Shown: positions 39,471 to 51,307 of the stretch, piece after piece | How positions within the stretch are numbered: the stretch's first letter is position 1 | Layout of the letters: each line of letters opens with the position of its first letter | The notes under the pieces: model-generated | Seen by the model: the letters and a program-made list of their open reading frames with translations, nothing else | Database searches by the model: none | Told to the model about the DNA's origin: nothing | Assembly (NCBI GenBank): GCA_027605045.1 | Contig: JAQFWX010000038.1 | Span: 1-64,000, forward strand | Length of the DNA: 64,000 bases | Source: Phallus indusiatus | Taxonomy: Eukaryota > Basidiomycota > Agaricomycetes > Phallales > Phallaceae | Direction of reading: 5' to 3' | Position numbers and translations under genes: made by a program

Positions 39471-41618
39471 GCGGACGTAGTTGAAGAAGGCCCTGCAAAG
39501 CGTCGCACTACTACCATTTCCACATACAAATCTAAAGGATCTCTGCAAAATAAAGTTGTTCAAGGCGATGCCAATCAACAGCCGCGGAGCGAGAAGTTTA
39601 AATCGGGACCACTAACTGCAGAGGAAAGTGCTCAGCTACGCGAAATCATTGAGCAACAGGACAAGAACATCGCTGACTTCGCTCGCTCGATCAACTGTGA
39701 TCCTCGAACTATCTTCAACAAAGTTTCCGGCAAAGAGATGTTGAAACGGACGAATCGAAAGAGTCCTTGGAACTCCTTCTTGCAGCTCAAAAGAATTGAG
39801 AAAACAAAGGAAGGTGTTCACCTTTCCCACGCACAGTTTCTGGAGCAAGCACAAAGAGAATACCGGGAATTAATAGCCACAGCAGGGTCTAATCGAGAGA
39901 GTCACACACCTGACGCTGATCCCGAAAACGGTGACAATGTACAGAGCAGAGCAGAGGATGATGTAAACTTGTTACTAGAGGAGTTAACGGCCAAGGGCGA
40001 GACAATCGACGAACTTTTGGCACAAAGTGTGCGTCGTGAAGGAAATATTAGTTTGATAATGCAGTGCTATGCTAACAAGCTTATGAAACAAGTGAGTCAC
40101 ATTCTCCATCAATTTTATTTCAATGTGATCTAATGTACATCTGATAAGTTTGCTGATATTGATCGACGATTTGGAATCAAATGCATTGCACTGATTACTA
40201 CGTTAATTGATGCTGATCGTCAAGCTACAGCCAGCAGTACATTCGCGACAAGCAACAGTGTGATTGATGGCCTTCTCAAGTCAAAGGATGTAAACGTAGA
40301 ACAATGTATTAAGACGATGAAGACATTGATCAAGTAAGTCAAGTTTGCTGTCATCCTGAGTTATAACTGCGTCACTTACCGATTACTTTTACAGTGCAGT
40401 GGAACTCAGTCACATGAATGAAGGAAACCCAAGTACAGAGAATGAATCAATTGATGTCTCTGTTACTTTGAAGAAGGCAAAAGGAAAGTCCAAAAAGGCG
40501 ATCAATGCTGGCTCTCCCAAGGAAAAAAGTGCAACAGAACTACGAGATGATAAACGTAAAGATATCAGGGCAGCGTTTCTTGAGTGGTTGGGTTAGTATT
40601 AACTATTGATCATATAAGTCATCCTGACATTTTTTATTAGCTAAAGCTGGTGTGCCTGCCTTAGTGACAAATAAGGAACGATTTAGGTGGTCTAACCTTC
40701 TCAACATTATGTTTGAAAATCGTATCTGTTTAGTTGGTTGGCCCAGCGGGATCAAACACCCTGTAGAAGGTTATCTGGGCAATAACTGGACCCCACGATT
40801 ATTGAGCAACGAGCAGCTTGATGCGCTCCACCAGTGCATCAAAGAGACACCGGACGAGGCACCGTATTTTCGTCAATGGGATGAAAGTAAGTTCTTAAAA
40901 GTTATATTATGATTTCTGCTGATGTCGCTTGAAGAATACATGTCACAAACATTAGACGAACTAGGTGACATGCCAATGATATATTCTTCCAAGTGCAAAG
41001 CACTTCGAACTCTTTCCGAGTGTCCTGCATGGTGCAAATTAAGAAACAAAGCTATACCTGTGAATCGTGCTACTTCTAAGCCCAAGCAATTTTCGCAGTA
41101 CTCATCTGATGTAGAGGTCATAAACATTCCTAGCTCGAATGACATAGAGGAAACAGCCAAGCATGCTACTAAAAGTCCAGCTGATCATGAGCTAGACGAT
41201 TTTGACTTTCCTCCTACAAGACTTAAAATCCCTACATCACCTCCATCATCCCATCACATTCAGCAAACTCCTGGTGAGAGCCGCAAACGGAAACTCCCAA
41301 TTCTGGACGAAGAAGAGGAGATCGAGCAAAGACCACAGAAGACTGCAAGGACTGTACCAGAATTGACTGCGCCATCTACATCGAAAGCTACATGTGATGA
41401 TCAGGCGAATAAAAATTATTCCTCAATGGGTGGGCGGCCTACTGGTAAGACATTCACCAATCTCCAACAACGACTGCTGAGCAGAGTACAAGGAGGTCCA
41501 CCGCCTATACCACATTCTTCAAGACCTACCTCAACTACCATGAAATACAGTCAACTGCCTCCTCCAGTTCCTCCACGCCCTAGTTCCTCTGTCGCTGAAC
41601 AATCTGAACTGAGGACAC

Positions 41619-42641
41619 TGTCACGACCCTCGTGCCACCCGATCCTAATCCGGACCTCTCTGAGGTCCGGCACCCAATCCCCGTCCATATTTAGTATATC
41701 CGCCATGTCCGAGCGTCAGTACTTGCCCAACAGTGCGTAGTCCGTTATTCTGTACATGTCCGGTAAGTCCGAGGTCCGGACTTCGTCCGGACTAGGACAT
41801 TTCCTTATGGGGACATTCTGTCCGGAGCATTAGAAAGCAAGTGCCAGATATGTTTCTGGTGCTGTGCAACTAGTCTCCTTTTAGTTATATCTCCTTTAGT
41901 TCTAGTAGTCTAGCTTTTTGTATTTAAAGCCCCCAGACTTCGTCTGGGGCTCCCCAGTCTGAATATCAAGTCGTATTCAAGTCTATTTTAAGTCTAGCCC
42001 AGTTAAACTCTTTATAATCAAATCTTCTCTTATCTATCTCATCTAAAGTCCGCTCCCAGTACTTGTCCGGACCTGCCCGGACTACGTCCGGGCTGTCTCG
42101 GACTTTTAGTCCGAAATTAAGGGATATCCAGGGTCGATTGAGCCGGCGCAGCACATAAGCTGAAGCCAAGCCCCTTCTGTTCCGTAGTCCGGACTCCCCG
42201 GACTTCCGCCCAGACGCCTGTTAGGGCTACTCAGCTCAGGCTAGAGGGAGGGGATCCTAAGGAAATATATTGAAGGAAAGACTAACTACTCACCTAGAGG
42301 GAGGGGATCCTAAGAGAACAAGCTTAGGGACCCTCACTCTAGGGATAGCGACTATATACATGAAAAACGATAACGCGGCGTGCGGCCCTGACACAGCTAA
42401 GTGCTAGGCGCCCGAACCGAGCCTAAGCGACGTGATGTCACGGGCATCACGCCGGGTACGAGCGCGCGACGCGCGCGAGCAGAGAAAGTGAAATAGGGAC
42501 AGAACAAGGAAACGGAAAGTGAAAGTAATGGACGGGAAATGTAAATGGAATAGAAATAAATATATACCGATGATAATAAATGAGGAAAATGAGGGGACGC
42601 GGTAGCGTACCCTGACAACGCCCGGAACACGGCGCGTGACA
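41619..42641. repeat. Solo LTR L (about 620 bp), itself interrupted by insertion B
   Basis: TGTCACGACCC...GCGCGTGACA with GACAC duplicated at 41614-41618 and 42642-42646. Rich in TCCGGAC motifs that form short hairpins. Insertion B lies inside it. Confidence 0.78.
42219..42617 (-). repeat. LTR-like insertion B (399 bp)
   Basis: Same family as A, opposite orientation, TGTTAGGG...CCCTGACA, flanked by ACGCC on both sides. It lies within solo LTR L, so it is younger. Confidence 0.85.
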
Positions 42642-42649
42642 GACACAAC

Positions 42650-43045
42650 TGTTAGGGCACGACCGTTCAGCGATAAGACTTAAGGATCGGACTGCTACTA
42701 TAACCCAGTAACTCAGTCTATAATAGCGCAAGGAACTACTCATGCACGCACAGTTGTATATATACATGATTACACTATCTCTAACCAATAGCTATCAGGT
42801 GCTTTATCTACCAATAGGAAGGTCGGTAGCCAAGGACAATACGGATGACATAGAGAAAGAGGGAGATAGGGCAGAATGGAGTGAACGGAGAAACGGGGAG
42901 AGTTCGGGAGAATACGCGAGGGGTAAGTACGGACCGGTATACCGGGTACCGTATGACCGACGTAGAGCGCGTAGGCATCTAAGTAGGTTATACTATACTA
43001 CGCTAATATACTAGAATGACCGTTAACCAGAGACGTACCCTGACA
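42650..43045 (-). repeat. LTR-like insertion K1 (396 bp)
   Basis: TGTTAGGGCACGACC...ACGTACCCTGACA with ACAAC duplicated on both sides. Near-identical to the copy at 54534-54929; a second family sharing only the ends with A and B. Confidence 0.85.
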
Positions 43046-43130
43046 ACAACCAGCCAATACAAGAATTTCCAGTCACTGGAGACATTGTAAGGTTTGATTA
43101 AAAAAAGGACCCTAAGAAAATTATGGTTCG

Positions 43131-43774
43131 TGTCAAGATCCGAGACCGTTCGAGATCGCGAGATCGAGGGATCGAGAATCGAGAGATCGGAGGATGAGGA
43201 ACTTGGCTTCAACTTATGTGTTGCGCCCGCTCCAAAGGCCTGAGAGTATTCCTCAATTTGGATCGTGACGAATCAGCACTCACAACGAAGAACAATCCGG
43301 AGATAACGAAGACTTTGGCGACTCCGTCGCCAAAGGCGAGAGATCGAGAGAATCGAGAAAAATCGGGTTTCGAGATAAAGAGACGAGTTGTAATTCAAAG
43401 AGGTTTGAAATAAAATGAAATATATTTGAATCGAATCAGAGTTCGATTTCAAGACGACTTTGTATGGTATTTACAGCGAGTTTAAATACTACAAAGTGAT
43501 GCAGGGTCGAGTACAAAGAAAGTACTAATTCGGAAAGTACATAATAGTACTCGAGGAAGTCGTGAGGTTCGTTAGAATCATAAAGAAAGAAATAGAAAGT
43601 ATTCTATTTATATCATGGAACCTCACCGATCGTCAAAGTGAATAAATCGGTAATCGGTGTTCGAGAGATCGTATAGAGTGCGATCTCTATAAGGTTCGTT
43701 CGTTCGAGTTTGAAAAGAATGTGAAATCGAATTAAATCGTTAAATCGATGTCACGAGAAAATCGGCTCGTGACA
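43131..43774 (-). repeat. 3' LTR of the Gypsy element
   Basis: TGTCAAG...CGTGACA as read on the plus strand; matches the LTR at 51308-51951 throughout the compared stretches. GATCGAGA-type short repeats near its end. Confidence 0.92.
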
Positions 43775-43778
43775 GTAC

Positions 43779-43789
43779 TCCCTCCTTAA
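43779..43789 (-). promoter_or_regulatory. Polypurine tract
   Basis: Read on the minus strand, AAGGAGGGA lies just before the 3' LTR, the usual place for plus-strand priming of reverse transcription. Confidence 0.6.
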
Positions 43790-44048
43790 GATCGAGCCCT
43801 CGAGATCTCCGTGTCCAAAAATCCAAGTGAAACTATTACGTTTCTGTCTGAAACGCAGTGAAAAGTTTCGAAAAATCAAGAAAAGAAGCGTAACCCATGA
43901 AACGCGCGAATTTTCTTCACTGAAAATAAAGAAGTTCCAGTGAAACGTGTCGGATCAGAAAAAAAATGTCCGCTCTGTCGGTTAAAATTCATCAAACGAC
44001 GGCGTTATCCAAAAAAGGATTCGGCGGGGCATGCATGAGCGGAACCAG

Positions 44049-44100
44049 TCACGTGATGAATCTGAGTTTGAAAATTCTGAAACGCGTCAACTTGTATAAA
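44049..44100 (+). promoter_or_regulatory. Promoter of the antisense gene
   Basis: TATAAA at 44095-44100 lies 65 bp before the ATG at 44165, with a palindromic TCACGTGA (CACGTG box) about 40 bp upstream. Inferred from motif and spacing. Confidence 0.5.
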
Positions 44101-44164
44101 GTCAGTTGGGTTTTTCGTCTTCGGCATTACTCAATTGCCCTTCAATCGGTACAAAATTCGCTCT

Positions 44165-45471
44165 ATGTCTTCTTCATCCTCTACTTCTCTCTCTACTTTT
44201 GACGCTCGTGCCAAGTGGGCGATCGAAAATCGCAAGATCTATTTGTTGCCAGCTCTCGAAGGCGTCGAAATCATCCCTCGCAAGATCGACGATGATTTCG
44301 ATGATGAAGATTTCGTTAACGCCCAACGTCATTACGAAAAGAAATATTTCGAAGCGAAGAAGAAAATCGATGAGGAGAAGGCAAAAGAGGAGGCGCGTCG
44401 GAAGGAAGAGGAGAGGAAGAGATTGGAAGAGGAGGAGAAGAAGCAGGAGGAGGAGAGGAAGCGTAAGGAAGAGGAGGGGCGAAAGAAAATGGAGGAGCTG
44501 TTAGAACAGTATCCCGAGTTGAGACCGGTGCGTGATCTTTTTTCTTTTCGGTTCGATTTCTGACTTGTAATTTTCTAGGCGAAGCCGAAAAAAATGGTCG
44601 TTGAGTTGCCAAAACTCAATCCACAACCAGTCGCGGGTCCATCGAAAAGGGCCCGATTACAAGTCGAAAGTGAAGATTCGCCACCACCACCAAAACGCGT
44701 TCGAATGACCGATCTCGAACCAAGCGAAGGGGGTGCTCTATACCCCAAATCGTGCGATCAATGCGAGAAAGAAGGTTACGAATGTCGAAAACAAGTTCCG
44801 GCAAAAACAATCTGTGTTCGCTGTCGCGAACAAAAACGCAAATGTTCGCATAATCCTCGTCCAAAGTTCGGTCGAGGTCAAAATCGCGGTAAAGTGGTCC
44901 AAAAGACCACAAAACAATACGTATACGACGACGAGGACGAGATCATTTCGTTGGAAGAAGAGCCCTCCCGACCCGCTCCACCGATCGAAAACTTCGCGAC
45001 GCGGGACGACATTAGAATGCTGACCGAGGCCGTTCGGGCCATGCACCGAACGTGTGAAATGGGCTTCAACAAGCTCGTTCAGCTGGCCATGACTCAAGAT
45101 CGGACCGATCCTTCGGCATTGGCCATTCGTCAGAGTGTTGCCAACACTCCAACCAATGGTCGTCGGGGTTTGCCTGCGTCGTTGCAAGAGCCATTGGTCA
45201 AGGCTCCGCTACCTCGGTACGCAAGAGAGGAAGATTCGGGGACGAGTTAGTAAGTATCGGAGCTAACTTGTCTCCATCTAGTCGCGAGTACGGTGAAAAG
45301 GGCGAGGAGTTCTGGTTCGGAAGATCGGACGAAATCGTTGAGGAGAACGCGGGGAGGAAGGACAAAGGAAAAGGCAAGGATAAGGAACAGGGTTCGGAGG
45401 AGATCGCAGGGGAGATCGAGGAGAACGAAGGAGAAGGAGAAAAGGGGAAGATACAGCAGAAGGAAGTGTAG
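44165..45471 (+). CDS. Antisense accessory protein with coiled coil and Zn2Cys6-type cluster, 407 aa
   Basis: Encoded inside the Gypsy element on the strand opposite gag-pol. Exons: 44165-44527, 44579-45249 and 45282-45471. Residues 50-115 form a charged coiled coil of KEEERKR type. The next exon holds six Cys in CDQCEKEGYEC and CVRCREQKRKC, spaced C-x2-C-x6-C-x9-C-x2-C-x6-C, which fits the fungal binuclear zinc-cluster DNA-binding motif. The tail is Glu/Lys/Gly-rich. Intron 1 (51 nt) has good signals; intron 2 is only 32 nt (GTAAGT, CTAAC, TAG), and without its removal the protein stops at 45250 (344 aa). It may be a captured host gene or a regulator of the element. Confidence 0.7.
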
Positions 45472-45791
45472 AAGGGGAAAACGAAGGAAATGACAAAATT
45501 GTGGAGGGGACTGTGAACGAAAACGAAGCTCCGGCCCCAACGTTACAATAGTGTAATCTAACTACTAATTTTGTACTACTATAATGTTTTCTTTTGTTTA
45601 TCTTTGTATCTTATAGAATTTTCTTCAAGTTAAAATCGTGTGAAATCGGAAAAGAAATCGTAAGAGATCGAAAAAGGAAGAGATTGAAACAGAACGAAAG
45701 AAAATCGTTACATGTAATTCTACCTTAAGTCAATCAAGAGATCGAAAGAATCGAAAATAAAATCGAAAGGAAAACGATACGTCAAAACATT
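45472..45791. other. Non-coding spacer between antisense gene and pol
   Basis: The 3' ends of the antisense gene and of pol converge here; AT-rich, no gene seen. Confidence 0.5.
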
Positions 45792-48700
45792 TTATTTTTT
45801 AACCAAGTGACGCCAGTTGGGACCGGGTTTGTCTGGATAAGACTTGTGAAAGTCTTCGACAAGTTCTTTCGCGTGCTCTAATTCGGTGGCGATCAGCCAA
45901 GAGGATTCTTCATCAGTACCGTCATAACCAAGCCATTTAACCAAATACAACAGCGGGCAAGCGCGCCTTTTGTCGATCTTGGAATCGAGGATCGCTTCCA
46001 CTTCGTATTCGATTTCACCTTCGATTTCAACAGACGGAGGTGGTTCCTGAACACGATTGGGAATCGAATTATCAGTAGCTGGTTCAAGCATAGAAACATG
46101 AAACACAGGATGAACGGTACGAAAGTTTTCAGGTAATCGAAGCGTTCGCGTAACCTTATTAGGGATAGCAATTACTTCGAACGGACCAAGGTACTTGTCA
46201 GACAGCTTTCGCGAAGGTCTTGTAGTTGAAAAGAAATCGCCTTTCACGAAGACCTTTGACCCAATCGGGAAATCGGGAGATCGCGAACGTTTCTTGTCTG
46301 CTGGGGCTTGGTACCGTTTCTGAGAGAGTTCGATCTGAAACTTGAGTTCGGAGTGAATTTCATCTAATCGAGAGACGAAATCGAGAGCGCGAGAAGAAGT
46401 GAGGGGAAGATCGTGGTTGACTGAAAGACGAGGGTGATATCCTTTGTTCGCAAAGAAAGGGGTAACACCTGTAGTAGCACTTTCAGCATTATTGAACGCA
46501 AACTCTGCAAGAGGCAACAAATCCGCCCAATTATCTTGCTGATAATTGCAATAGATACGAATGTACTGCTCTAGAGTCTGATTAGTTCGTTCGGTCTGAC
46601 CATCGCCCTCAGGGTGGTAGCCCGAAGTGAAATGAAGTTCCATTTCGAGAGCTTTACCCAAAGATCGAAAGAAATGAGAGACGAATTCTGTACCACGGTC
46701 TGACGTGACGTGAGATGGAATGCCATGTTTCGAGAAAACATGTAAAACGAAGAGCTGAGCAAGATCAGCTGACGAAATCGTATCGAAAGTTGGAATGAAA
46801 AGAGCGTATTTCGTAAGTCGTTCTACAATAACGAGAACAGAGGTGAAACCATTCGAGGGAGGCAGGTGTTCGATGAAATCCATGGAAATCGAATCCCAAG
46901 GACGAATCGGAATCGGGAGTTGTTGCAAGAAACCGTAAGGTTTATGTCGCTGAGACTTACCACGCATACAAGGGATGCATGACTTGCAAAATTCTCGGAT
47001 CATCGTGCGCATACTTGGCCAAACATATTCGCGTCGAATCAGCGAAAGTGTCTTGTTCTGGCCGAAGTGGCCAGACAAAGGGTGGTCGTGCTTGTACTGC
47101 ATAACGCGCAATCGTAAATCGAGAAGATCGGGGACGTAAATCCTGCCATCACAACGAAGGAAACCTTTGGAATCGACAGTCCAACGAGGATTGGAACTGC
47201 GGGGAAGATGACGTTTAGCAAATTCGTCGTCTTTCAAAACAGATAGGATATCGAAATGAAGCTTATCAACATCCATAACCACGGCAACACGAGCGAAGAT
47301 GGGGTGCAAAATCATAGCATTGATACACGCCTTGAGTTGCTCGGAGGTAAAAATCGACTTTTCGTTGATCGGATTAACGGACGCATAGTCGTTTACTCCC
47401 TCCTTAGCGTAGACGTCCCATCGTCTAGTCAAAGAGTCAGGTTTCGTGCCGAGTTTGCCGGGTCTGAAATTAATCGAAAGGTTAAACTGAGACAAGTATT
47501 CAGACCATCTGGCCTGACGACGAGTCAAAACCTTAGTCGTCGTAAAATAGACCAAGTTCTTGTGATCGGTGTAGACATCGATAGGGAAAACGGAACCTTC
47601 GAGATAGTGTCTCCATCGCTTGAACGCCTCAAAAATCGCAAGGAGTTCTTTGTCGTGCACATCGTAGTTCAGTTCGGGACCTGTAAAGGTTCGAGAGTGA
47701 AAAGCGATCGGATGGAGTTCGTCGTTCTCGTCGAATTGTGATAAAATCGCGGCGAGAGCATAGTCAGACGCGTCCGTCTCGACTATGATTGGCTTGTCGG
47801 GCACCCAGTGTACCAACACAGGGGCAGTCGTAAAGCTTTCTTCAACGTGTCGAAAGCCTGTTGACACTCATCAGTCCAGTTCCACACAATACCTTTCTTG
47901 GTAAGACGCGTCAGTGGAACGGTAATTCGAGAGTATTCATCAATAAAACGACGATAGAAATTGGCAAATCCAAGGAAAGACTGAACGTCTTTGACCTTAC
48001 GAGGGGGTGGCCAAAGTTGAATATCCTTGACTTTAGCAGGGTCCATGGCGAGACCTTGCGGGCCTAGAACGAATCCGAGAAATTCGACGCGATCTCTGGA
48101 GAATTCGCATTTCTTCAGAGAAGCAAAGAGACCATTCGCACGAAGTCTTGCAAGGACTTCTCGAACGTGTTCGCGATGAATTTCGGGGGAATCGGAGTAA
48201 ATCAAAATATCGTCAAGATAAATAACGACATACGAATCGAGTAGATCACCAAAGATTTCGTTCATAAATCGCTGAAAAGCCGCAGGCGCATTCGAAAGAC
48301 CAAATGGCATAACGAGCCATTCGAAAGAGCCATATCGCGTACGAAAAGCAGTCTTCCATTCGTCGCCTTCAGCTATTCGAACGAGGTGATAAGCATGCTT
48401 CAAATCGATTTTGGTGTAAATTCGAGCTTTGCCAGGAGCGTCAAGAAGATCAGAAATCAAGGGAAGTGGATACTTGTCTTTCTTTGTGAGTCTATTAAGA
48501 CCACGAAAATCGACACAAAGACGAAGTGATCCATCTTTCTTCTTAACGAAAAGAACAGGTGCTCCATGAGGTGAATTCGAATGTCGAATGAAACCATTGG
48601 CGAGATTTTCATCCAAGAATTCGCGCAAAGCTTGAAGCTCAATCGGAGAGAGGGAATAGATAGGACCTAAGGGAGGAGTGGTCCCATCTTCTAACTCGAT

Positions 48701-49500
48701 CTTTAAGTCGTATGGTCGATGAGGAGCTAGTATGTCGGCTTTTTCAGAACTGAAAACGTCAGCGAAATCACGATATTCCGCAGGAATCGAGTTCAAAAAA
48801 TCGCTGTCTCCAGTCGTGGAGGCCTTGCGAATATCCATACCAGCCGCGTTAATCCTCAAAGAGTAAGCGCGAGCACCTTCTTCTTTGCAGATTCGATAAA
48901 ACGAGGCTGTGTCAACCAGAGAAATCGAAGGTTTCTCGCGAAGAGGTTGAGTAAGGGGAGGGGAAGGTTGCTCTGACTCGGTCTGAGTCATCGGGAGTGT
49001 CGAGTTCGGAGGATTCGAAGAATCCTTTTCGGTCAAGCCATCGGGTTCGACAGGAATAGACTTTACGGTGTCCGGGAACGTAAGACGGTTCAGTACCCAG
49101 TCAATCGACGGATTGTAGTGGGTGAGCCAATCAAATCCTAGAACAGCGTCATAGTCAGTACCCATCATTTCGGTTACATGAAATTTAATCGGAATAGTAA
49201 CACTATCAGGAAAAGAAATCGGTAACAAAACTGTTTCTCTTATGTAAGAAGTTAAAGACCCGTCAAAAACATACAAAGGGATCGGGTCGATTGGAACCGT
49301 TTTTAGACCATATCTATCTACCAGAGATTTACTTAAAAAGAACTTGTAGCGCCAGAATCTAGAAGCGCTTTAAATACATTCGGAGAAAAATAAGAAGAAA
49401 AAGAAACAATCATAGAGTCCTTATCGTTATTTACAACTGACAAAACCAAACGAGGAAAAGCGACTGGTGGGATCTCAGAAGAGTCCTAACGACAGTCAGC
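45792..49500 (-). pseudogene. pol: pol: protease, reverse transcriptase, RNase H, integrase, chromodomain
   Basis: Polyprotein that copies and integrates the element. In order from 49500: a protease with the DSGA motif, reverse transcriptase with VIYLDDILIYS, RNase H (VETDASDYALAAILS), integrase zinc finger (HPLSGHFGQ...CKSCIPC) and core residues in MDFIEHLP, TSDRGTEF and DGQTERTNQTLEQY, then a C-terminal chromodomain (YLVKWLGYDGTDEESSWL). Frame breaks: one T short in the T-run at 49335-49339 just after the protease motif, and one at 47832-47834 between reverse transcriptase and RNase H. gag and the start of pol share a frame, separated by TAA (49501-49503) and a TAG five codons later. Confidence 0.9.
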
Positions 49501-51271
49501 TTAATTCTTAGCATTCGAAGATTCTGCAGCTGAATTCTCCGCTACCTTCTTATCGTTCGCGTTCGCCGAATTAGACGACTTGTTCGTACGGGCCTTCGTC
49601 GATTTCTTCTTGTCGGAATTCGAAGAGTTCGAACTGTTGTTGTTGTTGCTAGAACCCGACGTAGAGGCCTTCTTCGGACAATCGCGACTCAAGTGACCCT
49701 TCACCCCACAATTAAAACATATACCTTCAGCCAAACGACGCTGACGCTCCTCAGCAGAGAGCGTGTTCGAGCGATTTCCAGTGGAGTTCGATCCACTGTT
49801 GTTGGATGACGAATTCGACGATTTGTTGTTCGATCGGTTCTTGTTCGATTTCTTGTTGGAATTCGAAGAAGACGAAGTCGTGTTCTGCTGCGAGGTTGCT
49901 GGCTTCTTCTGTGAAGACGAGGAGGAGCCTGGATTCTCGCGTTGACGACGCTTCTTTCGTGCTTCGTTCTCCCAATGAAGGGCGTCGAGGGTAAGCACGG
50001 TGTTTCGGAGAGACTGGTAGGTGTCCCAAGGTCGATCCGAATTGTAGAGCCGATCGATAAGGCGGTTCGGGAGCTTGTCCAAAACCATTCGTCGTAAGGC
50101 AGCGCTGTTGTATGCGGTGCGAATCGCATATTTCGTGAAGTTGATAAAAAATGTAGCTGCCTTTGTCGAATCCGAAAAGGTAAGAGCCGAAAGGGAAGTT
50201 TCCGCGTCGTCGAGAGGAGAGGTCTGTCCAAAAACGTTAGCGAGTAGTTGGATAAACGTTTCCCAGGAAGTGAGAAAATCGAAATCATCCTGATCGAGAT
50301 CATCTTGGATGTATGGCGAGAAGAATTCGGCAGCGCTTCCACGAAGAAACATAAGCGCATAGTCGATCTTCTGCCAATCTTCCTGGTACTGAGAGGGACG
50401 AGCGCGAAAACAGTCGACACTGAACAAGAAACGGTGGAAGTTTCTCAGGATTGGAACCGTCAAAAGTTTCAGGATCCTTCACTGGAGCCTTCGTCGTACG
50501 AGTCGGGTCCATAACTTGTTGAAGGAATTGCTGGGTTAGTTCGAAAGCGGATGCAATACGATTCATCGAATCCGCGAGTTGTCGCTGGGTAACAGGGGTG
50601 TCGGTTTCATCGTCAGAATCATCATCATCGTCGCTGGGATCTCCAGGAGGATCGCCACCAGGAGGACCACCAGCGCCACCAACACCACCACCACCAGCAT
50701 ATCCAGCACCAGGCGTCGGCGTCTGAGGGGGTTGAGGAGGTTGAGGGGGGGGAGTGTTCGGACCACCACCACTACCATTACCATCATCACCACCACCGCC
50801 ACCACCAGGCGCACCACCAGCAGCAGGAGTTCGAGACGGTCCAGCAGAGCGAGTTGTAACAGGGGGTGTGTTCGGTAAAACAGTACCAAACTCGTCAACT
50901 TCTTCGATCTTAGCGAAAGGTTCGAATCGAGGAATTCGAGTTTGAGAAGAAGTCGTAGGTTCGGCAGTTTGTGAGCGTTCTCGGGCAGCTGTGAGAGGTC
51001 GATTTTCGAAGCCGTCGTGAGAGAACGATCGATCGATTGGAGTTCCAAAGCTACGAGGAGGAGTTGTCGGCAGAAAAATCTGAGCTCGCTCCAACAAATC
51101 TTGGACTTCCAAAGGGGGTTGAACACCACCATGACGCCTGTTAGCTCTAGCATCACGCTCAGCGTTAGCACGGACTTTTTCGGGGTCAGAGGAGGAAGGA
51201 ACTAAGAAAGCAGGGACTCCGGGGTTGAAAGCACGGGTTCGTCCAGAACGGGATTTAGTCTTTGTCGCCAT
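49501..51271 (-). pseudogene. gag: gag with CCHC zinc knuckle, one frameshift
   Basis: Capsid protein. ATG at 51271 (MATKTKSRSGRTRAFNPG). The first 200 residues are disordered and Gly/Pro/Asp-rich. The capsid homology follows (FDGSNPEKL, then DYALMFLRGSAAEFF after a change of frame in the T-run at 50407-50410). The C-terminus carries CFNCGVKGHLSRDC and a long Ser/Asn/Lys tail. Apart from that break both halves are open to the stop at 49501. Confidence 0.88.
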
Positions 51272-51307
51272 TCTGCAAGCCTAAGGAAACGAGAGGTCTT
51301 GAAATAC

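Larger units (their letters stand above)
38937..43098 (+). pseudogene. Transposon-type gene with GWP motif, split by three LTR-like insertions
   Basis: Exons: 38937-39070, 39476-40091, 40149-40333, 40395-40591, 40641-40886, 40935-41618, and a short tail from 43051 to a TGA near 43098. Removing the insertions at 39071-39470, 41619-42641 and 42650-43045 with one copy of each target duplication restores the frame. The N-terminal half has a predicted helical DNA-binding-like region (LTAEESAQLREIIEQQDKNI and RKSPWNSFLQLKRIEK). The middle has RFRWSNLLNIMFENRICLVG followed by WPSGIK, resembling proteins often carried by mushroom transposons. The C-terminus is Pro/Ser-rich. The start is lost behind the truncated repeat. 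Function unknown. Confidence 0.6.
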
